From positions 620,001-684,000 of the forward strand of contig NZ_CP017946.1 in assembly GCF_003952665.1 (NCBI RefSeq): DNA of 64,000 nt, read 5' to 3'. Numbering within the stretch: the stretch's first letter is position 1; each line of letters starts with the position of its first letter. The notes beneath the pieces were generated by a model. That model had not been told where the DNA came from. It was given only the letters and a program-made list of their open reading frames with translations, and made no database searches. Of the stretch, positions 58,234-64,000 are shown one piece after another. This DNA is from Bosea sp. Tri-49. GTDB lineage: Bacteria; Pseudomonadota; Alphaproteobacteria; Rhizobiales; Beijerinckiaceae. The position numbers and the translations under genes are program-made.

Positions 58234-59412
58234 TCACTCCACCGCCGCGACCAACCGCTCCAAAAACCCGTCGATCGCAGCCTTGTCGATCCAGCGCAGC
58301 ACTGCGACGAGGTCGTGCTCCGGGTCGATCCAGATCAGGTTGTTGCCGGCGCCCTGGGCGCTGAAGGCGCTCGCCGGCAGCTTGGGATTGGCGGCGGGGC
58401 CGCGGTTCAGCCACCAGAGGAAGCCGTAATTCGGCAGGGTCGGCGAGGGCACCAGCGACTGCGCGATCCAGGCCGAGGGGATCAATTCGCGCCCTTCCCA
58501 GACGCCGCTCTGCGCGATCAATTGGCCGAAGCGGGCATGGTCGCGGGCGCTGATGAAGAGGCCGCCGCCCCAATGGCCGCCGCCGGGGACCGACTGCATG
58601 CGCTTACGGTCGATCTCGATCCAGGAGGTCTCGTAGCCCTCCCAGCGCCAGCCTTGCGAGGCGCCGATCGGGTCCATGATGCGCTCGCACAGCACCTGCG
58701 GCAGCGGCTTGCGGAAGCGCCGCAGCAGCGCGTAGCCGAGCGCGTTCACCCGGACGTCGTTGTATTCGTAGAGGCTGCCGGGCTCGCTGAGCTCGCGGCG
58801 CTGGCCTTTCCGGCTGTTGTCGGCGCCGATGCCGATCTGCCTGAAATGGTCGACCTGGTCGGATTTGCCAAAAATCTCGCCCTGCCATTCGCTGTTCATG
58901 TTGAGCAGATGGCGCCAGGTGATCTTGGCATTGTGCGGGCTGGCGAAATGCGGGCCGTCGACGCTTTTGCCTACCGGCTCGTCGATATCGGCGATCAACC
59001 CGTCGGCGACGGCGAGGCCCGCCAGCACCGAGAGATAGCTCTTGGCGATCGAGAAGGTCATGTCGGCGCGCTCGACATCGCCCCATTCGGCGACGATCTT
59101 GCCGCCCTGCAGCACGATCCCGGCCGGCCCGCCGCGCGGCTCGACCGGCCCGACGATCTCGGTCCACGGACCTTTCTCGTCCCATTCGCGATTCCCGACA
59201 TAGGCGCCGTCCGGATAGAACATGCTGCGCGGCCAGGGAGAATCATGCGCCTGCGCGAAATCGACGGCGGCCTGGAGGCGGGCGGGGGAGAGGGAGTGGG
59301 GCAAGGCGGGACTCGGGAAGCGAGAGCTGACAAAGGGCGAATTAGCGTAGCTAGCACACGACCTTAAAATAGGCGGGTTCTCGAACGGAGCTCGCGCTTC
59401 TTTTGGGCCCAC
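58234..59412 (-). CDS. Serine hydrolase (beta-lactamase-type fold)
   Basis: A 392-residue serine hydrolase of the class C beta-lactamase/esterase superfamily. The catalytic SxxK is in FSIAKSYLS and the YxN-like triad tyrosine in YEYNDVRVN; the C-terminal segment GAGNNLIWIDPEHDLVAVL is typical. Most members hydrolyse esters or peptides rather than lactams. No signal peptide is clear, and the true start may be downstream of the ATG at 59410-59412. It is isolated. Confidence 0.8.
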   Translation of the reverse strand: MGPKEARAPFENPPILRSCASYANSPFVSSRFPSPALPHSLSPARLQAAVDFAQAHDSPWPRSMFYPDGAYVGNREWDEKGPWTEIVGPVEPRGGPAGIVLQGGKIVAEWGDVERADMTFSIAKSYLSVLAGLAVADGLIADIDEPVGKSVDGPHFASPHNAKITWRHLLNMNSEWQGEIFGKSDQVDHFRQIGIGADNSRKGQRRELSEPGSLYEYNDVRVNALGYALLRRFRKPLPQVLCERIMDPIGASQGWRWEGYETSWIEIDRKRMQSVPGGGHWGGGLFISARDHARFGQLIAQSGVWEGRELIPSAWIAQSLVPSPTLPNYGFLWWLNRGPAANPKLPASAFSAQGAGNNLIWIDPEHDLVAVLRWIDKAAIDGFLERLVAAVE

Positions 59413-59552
59413 TTCGGGGTCGGACTTCCAAACATCGCTAGGGAGCGGCAGCGGCAGCAGCTAACACCTTGCCCACAGGAGGCGCCTTCACCGTCTTATA
59501 ATGTGTTAAACATGCATCAATTCGTGTCAGAAGATCAGAAAAACCGGTGAAA

Positions 59553-61187
59553 TCAACCTTCCCCGGCATTGGGTCTCACAATCTTCTCAGCAAACACTAC
59601 CTTACCGTACGATGTAGGATCGCCGTGCTCTTTCTTAGGGTCAAAGGATTTTCCATCCAATTTTTCAGTCAATAGTTTTGAATCAAAGAGATTTTCTATT
59701 TCTTTTATAGTAGCGGGATTTCCCTCCGGAACTTTCACAATATAGAGGTTCTCTCCGAGATGATAGAATTGATCGGTGGTGGAAGTCGATATGGTTAGCC
59801 CGCTTTTTGATTTGGCATTCTTAAAAACTGTCTTCGGGCCATCGTCGTTATCACAAAGAATTATTACCGGATGATCGAGTGGTTTGTGTTTATATTTTTT
59901 TAGATTTCCAAAATATTGCATAATAAGGGATGCTTGCCCCGATGCGCCATGTCCAAGATTGAGAACGTCACGCGTCGTGCCTGAAGGATTCAAAAAGCTT
60001 AATAGGCGTGTATGTTTCCCGTCCTTTTCTAAAGCGAGAGCTGGGAATGATTTTGCAAGGGCTCGGATTGCGCATTGAATATATGTAATGTCGGAAATCC
60101 CCTCTGTTACAACTAAGGGCGCTTTGGGCGCCACAAACAGCCGATAGAACAGGAATTTACGGTACAGTTCGACAGGCGCGGATGGTAGTTTGAATTCGTT
60201 TGCTTCAATTGCCATTTTATTAGTTTTTGGCGCACGGTCGCGTCGTGCTTTTACAAAAAAGATATGAGAAAGTATTCCTTCGAGTGATCTCAGATCGGAT
60301 ATATTTTTATCTTTGTCAATTATATGATACTCTCCCGTACTGAAAACCGCATTGCACATTGCACGGGCAGAGCGATAGTAGTCTTTTTTGATATTGACTT
60401 TAGAGTTGACGACAAGGCCGGTCACGGTTTGGCGAGAGCGTCGTAACGACATGCGAGTCTTGCGAGGATTTATTTTAAAGCCCGTTTGCTCGATCTCCTT
60501 GTGAAGTTTGATTCCTACTTCCCAAGTACTTCCCTGAGGATTGGTAGCGATCTCCGTTGGAAAGAGCATCTCGTTGGTCGAGAATGTCAGATCGTCTGCA
60601 TAGCGAGTGTAAGTGCACTTCGTCTCGCGCGCTAGAGCAATAAGTCGAAGGTCCAGTATGTTTCCGATCAAGTTTGAAATCACGGGAGAGCAAGGGCTTC
60701 CCTGAGGTAGAGCGTTTCTGTGGCAGGCAATCTGTGCTATAATAGTAGCGATTTTTGGGTTAAGTTTAAAGTTTTTATCATTAATAAAAAATCCTCGTAC
60801 TCGCCCAAAATTTATGGATCCAAAAAAATCCTCTAAATCTAGATTAAAAACAAATCTTCGGCGACGATGCGGATTTGCGTTTGAGATCGTGGTTTTCTGT
60901 TTCTGAAAACCGTGAGATGCATGCCATAGCTTTGGTTTTTCCTGCTGTAGTTCTGCAACGCAGCTATATAATAAATTTGCAAGGCGTGTTTGCAGTAGCG
61001 CTAATTGCTTTTCTGGAGCATGAATAGTCCTTGTCCCACCACTTTTCTTGGCAATTTCAAAAACTCTATACTTATTCATAGTATCGATTTTATATACTAC
61101 AAAACTTAGACCTCTTGGTGTAAAGCTAAGCAACTTTGCTAGCTCGTCGAGCTTGTCGGCGCCCTTGAGTCTAGTGATGGTTTTCAA
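59553..61187 (-). CDS. Retron-type reverse transcriptase fused to a TOPRIM domain
   Basis: A 544-residue protein in two parts. The N-terminal reverse transcriptase (to about residue 310) has the first catalytic Asp117 in FNLDLEDFF, then [12 protein letters not shown] and the YADD box (196-199). It also has both retron hallmarks, NAxxH as NANPH (103-107) and VTG (255-257). The C-terminal part (about 355-470) has a TOPRIM pattern: VVTEGISD with Glu362 and ILCDNDDG with Asp446 and Asp448, as in OLD-type nucleases. The gene is far more AT-rich than its surroundings. An RT-TOPRIM fusion with a candidate ncRNA upstream points to a retron defence system, resembling type I-C as I recall it, but this name is not checked. 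Confidence 0.85.
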   Translation of the reverse strand: MKTITRLKGADKLDELAKLLSFTPRGLSFVVYKIDTMNKYRVFEIAKKSGGTRTIHAPEKQLALLQTRLANLLYSCVAELQQEKPKLWHASHGFQKQKTTISNANPHRRRRFVFNLDLEDFFGSINFGRVRGFFINDKNFKLNPKIATIIAQIACHRNALPQGSPCSPVISNLIGNILDLRLIALARETKCTYTRYADDLTFSTNEMLFPTEIATNPQGSTWEVGIKLHKEIEQTGFKINPRKTRMSLRRSRQTVTGLVVNSKVNIKKDYYRSARAMCNAVFSTGEYHIIDKDKNISDLRSLEGILSHIFFVKARRDRAPKTNKMAIEANEFKLPSAPVELYRKFLFYRLFVAPKAPLVVTEGISDITYIQCAIRALAKSFPALALEKDGKHTRLLSFLNPSGTTRDVLNLGHGASGQASLIMQYFGNLKKYKHKPLDHPVIILCDNDDGPKTVFKNAKSKSGLTISTSTTDQFYHLGENLYIVKVPEGNPATIKEIENLFDSKLLTEKLDGKSFDPKKEHGDPTSYGKVVFAEKIVRPNAGEG

Positions 61188-61209
61188 GGATTCTTGCTCA
61201 AAATAGAAT

Positions 61210-61331
61210 TGCTTACGGGCACTCTTATGCGATCTATGGCAGATATCTGCAAAGGATCTATAACGGGAAGCAGCCCGCTTAACATTGTTGTCATTTGCCG
61301 CGATACGCAGCAGGAAGTCTGCCCGTAAGCA
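61210..61331 (-). ncRNA. Candidate retron msr-msd RNA
   Basis: On the minus strand, upstream of the RT gene, a 12-bp inverted repeat (61320-61331 with 61210-61221, TGCTTACGGGCA) would be the a1/a2 stem. A G directly follows a1 as in the branching position of retrons. Between them are a seven-pair hairpin (TGCTGCG-TAT-CGCGGCA), a CGGG-CTGCTT-CCCG hairpin and a GATC-enclosed palindrome GCAGATATCTGC that could be the msd stem. A promoter-like pair places the start of transcription at about 61331. It ends 22 bases before the RT start codon. Confidence 0.6.
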
Positions 61332-61337
61332 CTGTTA

Positions 61338-61367
61338 AGGCTAGCCGATTCTTTGACAGTAAGGCAA
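61338..61367 (-). promoter_or_regulatory. Candidate promoter of the retron RNA
   Basis: On the minus strand TTGCCT (61362-61367) and TAGCCT (61338-61343) are 18 bases apart. The expected start of RNA, about 7 bases after the -10, falls on the outer edge of the a1/a2 inverted repeat at about 61331, as expected for a retron transcript. Confidence 0.5.
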
Positions 61368-61433
61368 GGCGAAACTTAAGCCGGTCTCATAGGTGGGCAT
61401 GACGTACCATTCTTGAGCGGTTTCCTTCTGCCC

Positions 61434-62201
61434 TCACTCCTCAATCATCGTCTCTACAAACGTCGCGGGATCCATGCAGAACTCCCGGATGAGTTTGAAA
61501 TGCTGGGTCTGCTCGATCGTCACCGGATCGAGCCCGTATTTGCTCAAGCCCAGCAGGCGGGCGCCGGGATAGGCCATCAGGATCGGGGCGTGGGTCGCCA
61601 TGATCACCTGGCACTGGCCGAGCCGGTCCATGCGGCGCAGCAGCTTCAGGAACTCGATCTGGCGGGCCGGCGACAGCGCCGATTCCGGCTCGTCGAAGAT
61701 GAAGATGCCGCGGCGCTGGCAGCGTTCCTCGAAGAAGCGCAAAAAGCCCTCGCCATGCGAATGGGAGAGGAAATCGGGTGGCGGCGCGGGAATGGGGAGG
61801 TCCAAGGCGGCCTTGTCGAGATAGCGGGCGACGCTGAAGAAGCTTTCGGCCCGGAAGAACCAGCCATCGGTGACTTTCGGCAGCCAGCTCGCCTTGAGTG
61901 CGCTCGCGAGCCGGCTGCCCATGGCCTCGACCGCCCAGGCGTGATCGACAGGGCGGTAGCCCTTGCCGCCGCCGGCCTCGTCATAGCCGGCGAGCGCGGC
62001 GATGCCTTCGAGCAGCGTCGATTTTCCCGTGCCGTTCTCGCCGACGATGATCGTGATCGACTTGTCGAAGGCGAGCTCGAACTCGTCGCGCAGGAAGGGC
62101 AGGCACCAGGGATAGGCCTCTGCGTCCGGCACCGCCGCGCGGTCGAGCCAGATGCGCCTGAGATAGGGCGCTGGCAGGCGGGTCGGGCTGCTTCGTCTCA
62201 T
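61434..62201 (-). CDS. ABC-type/AAA ATPase (COG3910-like)
   Basis: A 255-residue ATPase with Walker A GENGTGKSTLLEGI, a signature-like SHSHGEGFL, Walker B FIFDEPESALSP and H-loop MATHAPIL. It looks like the small single-domain chromosomal ATPases of the Rad50/ABC type. It lies just upstream of the retron on the same strand; its GC content is like the chromosome, not the RT gene, so it may be a host gene or a captured partner. The gap from its stop to the ncRNA is 102 bases. Some retrons pair with ATPases, but a link here is only conjecture. Confidence 0.85.
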   Translation of the reverse strand: MRRSSPTRLPAPYLRRIWLDRAAVPDAEAYPWCLPFLRDEFELAFDKSITIIVGENGTGKSTLLEGIAALAGYDEAGGGKGYRPVDHAWAVEAMGSRLASALKASWLPKVTDGWFFRAESFFSVARYLDKAALDLPIPAPPPDFLSHSHGEGFLRFFEERCQRRGIFIFDEPESALSPARQIEFLKLLRRMDRLGQCQVIMATHAPILMAYPGARLLGLSKYGLDPVTIEQTQHFKLIREFCMDPATFVETMIEE

Positions 62202-62741
62202 GGCAGGCTCGTGGCGGGCAGGAGGTGCAACCTAGGATATGCGCTGCGGGATGCAATGGCTGCCGCATCGTTGGCGGGATGGCTCCTGACAGGCCGATGC
62301 GCTCGCCGGCTTTCGCCGCGAGGGTGTGAGGGAAACGCCATCCGAGGGAGGCGCGGGGCTAAGGCGGCGTCGCAGTCGACGGCTGCGTGCCGAATGTCGA
62401 TGTCGAATTGTCGAAGCAGCGCCACTGGCCACTGCCCGAACCCCGCGCGCGGTTTTCTTTCGAGCTCTCGCCGTGTGTTGCGTCCGGCTGGACCGGGGTG
62501 CCTGCCCCGAACGACGAAACCCCTCCGTGGTGGAACGAGCCAGCCGGTCGCAAAGTGGATCGCACTCTGCGCGGCCGAGCTCGTTCGGGCTTGCGACGCT
62601 CTTTCGCCACGGACACCGCTCTCCCGCCCGGCCTCTCGACGCCTCGCGAAGCCCCCTCGGTTCGGGCGGGACGGGGAGAAGCATACGTGAGGTTTTGGGG
62701 GCGGGGATTGATTGGGGATTTGTCCCCGCTGAAGGCGCGGG
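62202..62741. other. Non-coding region without recognised gene
   Basis: A stretch of over 500 bases between the ATPase start and repeat B. Several overlapping GC-type frames exist in both strands, but none shows family similarity, plausible composition, or a ribosome site. I see no tRNA or repeat of the kind found elsewhere in the window. Confidence 0.45.
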
Positions 62742-62886
62742 GAACCCTCTCCCGGAGGGAGAGGGCAGGGTGAGGGGTAGGCCCTGTGACCAGCCCCGCG
62801 AGGCCTCACCGCGCGGTCGGGTTCAAGCCAACGTTTGCAGTCCGAACACCTCACCCCTGCCCCTCTCCTTCCAGGAGAGGGGTTCT
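62742..62886. repeat. Structured intergenic repeat, family B copy 2
   Basis: A 145-bp element ending in GAACCCTCTCC and GGAGAGGGGTTC. It shares CCTCACCCCTGCCCCTCTCC and the inverted layout with 58075-58213, with a different middle. It lies at the 3' side of the SleB gene, between it and the ATPase region. Confidence 0.8.
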
Positions 62887-62902
62887 GCCGGTGCGGCTCC
62901 GC

Positions 62903-63799
62903 TCAGTCCTGCGCCAGGCTGCCGCGCAGGGGGCGGGAGGGCGGTATCAGCGCCGCGAGGCGGGCATCGCTCTTTGGCGGCGCGATGAAGGCCTGGGCGG
63001 TCTTCCTGGACATGCCGAGATCATAGGGCCGGCTCGGCGGCAGCGTGGCATTGGCGACAAGCTGCAAGGCCGGGCTTGCCGGCGTGGCGGCGGCCGGCGC
63101 CTCGGCCGCGTAGGCCAGAGGCGCGGTCGCGAAGGAGGTCGATCCGGTCGAGGCGGTGGTGGCGAGCGGCGCTGGCGCGGTGACAGCGGCGAGCTGGTAG
63201 CTTGGCTCCTCGATGCGGCGGCGCTCGGGGCGCTCGCCCTTGACGTAGAAGGCGTTGCCGCCGGCCACCGTCACATAATGCATGTTGGCGTAGGAGAAGC
63301 GCAGGCCCGCCATGTGGAAGTGCTTGGCGTTGCCGACGGCTTCGTTGCGCTTGCCGGCAAGAATGGCTTCGGCAGCGGCCTCGGCCTTGGGCAGGTCGCG
63401 CGCGACCATCTGGCGGGTCAGCACGCCCGGCGCGAACTGGCGCGGCGCGCCGACGACGCCGCAGATCGTCTCAGGGTAGCGCGGCGCTCCGACCCGGTTC
63501 ATCACCACCGTGCCGACGCCGAGCAGGCCGGATTCGCTCGAGCGGTTCGATTCGAAATACATCGCGCGGACGAGGCATTCCTTCTCGCGCGGGTCGGCCT
63601 TGGCGAGCTCGATGGCGCGCTTGCGGGCCTCGTGCGGCTGCTTGGCGGCGGGGGTGGTCGTGTTCGCAGCGGTCTGGACCGGCGAGACGCTGCAGGCGCC
63701 CAAAGCCGGCGCAGCAAGAGCAACCAGAAGCGGGATCGTCTTGCGGGGGCCCATGCCGGTGAAACGGACGGCGTTCGCAGCGATCATGGTCCGCTTCAT
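62903..63799 (-). CDS. SleB-type cell wall hydrolase lipoprotein
   Basis: A 298-residue protein with a signal and lipobox (LAAPALGACSVS). The Hydrolase_2/SleB domain follows: ECLVRAMYFESNRSSESGLL with catalytic Glu, GTVVMNRVGAPRYPETICGV and FHMAGLRFSYANMHYVTVAG. It probably cuts peptidoglycan in the periplasm. The C-terminal third is Ala/Pro-rich and low complexity. The start is the ATG at 63797-63799; a start 15 codons later is possible. The remaining 200 bases to the window end contain no gene that I can support. Confidence 0.85.
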   Translation of the reverse strand: MKRTMIAANAVRFTGMGPRKTIPLLVALAAPALGACSVSPVQTAANTTTPAAKQPHEARKRAIELAKADPREKECLVRAMYFESNRSSESGLLGVGTVVMNRVGAPRYPETICGVVGAPRQFAPGVLTRQMVARDLPKAEAAAEAILAGKRNEAVGNAKHFHMAGLRFSYANMHYVTVAGGNAFYVKGERPERRRIEEPSYQLAAVTAPAPLATTASTGSTSFATAPLAYAAEAPAAATPASPALQLVANATLPPSRPYDLGMSRKTAQAFIAPPKSDARLAALIPPSRPLRGSLAQD

Positions 63800-64000
63800 G
63801 CGGTCATCTCCTGATTACGGGGTCTGGCCTGCCTCGGGTGGCAGGTCGTCATCACCGGAAAGGAATCCGAAGCCTCTTACCAGAAAGTTAATTTCGAAAG
63901 GAAGAGGCAAAGCGGCATGACGGCGGATCGGCTCTCCATGCGGTGAGGCGGCCGGATTTTCGGAGCGGGGATTGATGGGAGATCTGTTCGCGCAGGCTCG

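Noticed and set aside
62198..62854. Minus-strand frame of 218 codons
   Set aside because: It reads through the family B repeat (translated as SPCPLPPGEG) and has no family similarity.

Overview
The window is a GC-rich chromosomal segment of an alphaproteobacterium, most likely of the order Hyphomicrobiales. A Bosea-like genome is my guess from memory of gene content; no 16S or other marker is present. Pointers are the Usg-like protein, a BcsS-family protein, ExoD, a form II (S-L-M order) CO-dehydrogenase-like cluster, the Anbu / alpha-E / ATP-grasp cluster, and many short ATGA or GTGA gene overlaps. I see no rRNA, tRNA, CRISPR array or transposase.

Layout. 1-7 kb: the 3' end of a branched-chain amino acid binding protein gene with an intrinsic terminator, then housekeeping and stress genes (three glutathione S-transferases, LysE exporter, purB, rpe). 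7-13.3 kb: two BASS-family transporters interleaved with two DadA-like FAD oxidoreductases, a cupin gene overlapping one dadA, and a divergent GntR regulator with a perfect TGATATATCA palindrome. 13.4-15.4 kb: flavin reductase and a PcaB-type lyase. 15.5-29 kb: a form II CO dehydrogenase-like region (coxG, coxS-L-M, coxD, coxE, two separated XdhC/CoxI-type genes, and a molybdopterin-binding/nucleotidyltransferase fusion). A globin-type chemoreceptor is divergent from coxS, and two LysE exporters separate the XdhC pieces. 29-33 kb: BcsS, Usg, ExoD and a GGDEF-EAL protein. 33-37.4 kb: a four-gene cluster of circularly permuted ATP-grasp, alpha-E protein, transglutaminase-like protein and Anbu proteasome-like peptidase. 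37.5-43.2 kb: TetR regulator with a 27-bp operator, two saccharopine-dehydrogenase-like genes, a Bug-type binding protein, PhzF and an AraC regulator. 43.2-46.4 kb: a lower-GC segment carrying one large secreted TPR protein, flanked by a 55-bp direct repeat of the radC 3' end. 46.4-54 kb: radC, map, and a siderophore operon (TonB receptor, permease, FhuF reductase), then a methyltransferase and a CinA-type protein. 54-59.4 kb: a double-PAS chemoreceptor, xanthine phosphoribosyltransferase, EamA transporter and serine hydrolase. 59.5-62.2 kb: a strikingly AT-rich retron-type reverse transcriptase fused to a TOPRIM domain, with a candidate msr-msd RNA and promoter just upstream, beside a host-like ATPase gene. 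62.9-63.8 kb: a SleB-type cell wall hydrolase.

The most notable systems are the retron-like RT-TOPRIM locus (59553-61367), the radC-flanked TPR insertion (43173-46414), and the Anbu peptide-modification cluster whose transglutaminase lacks the usual catalytic cysteine. Two families of structured intergenic repeats are also present (three copies and two copies).
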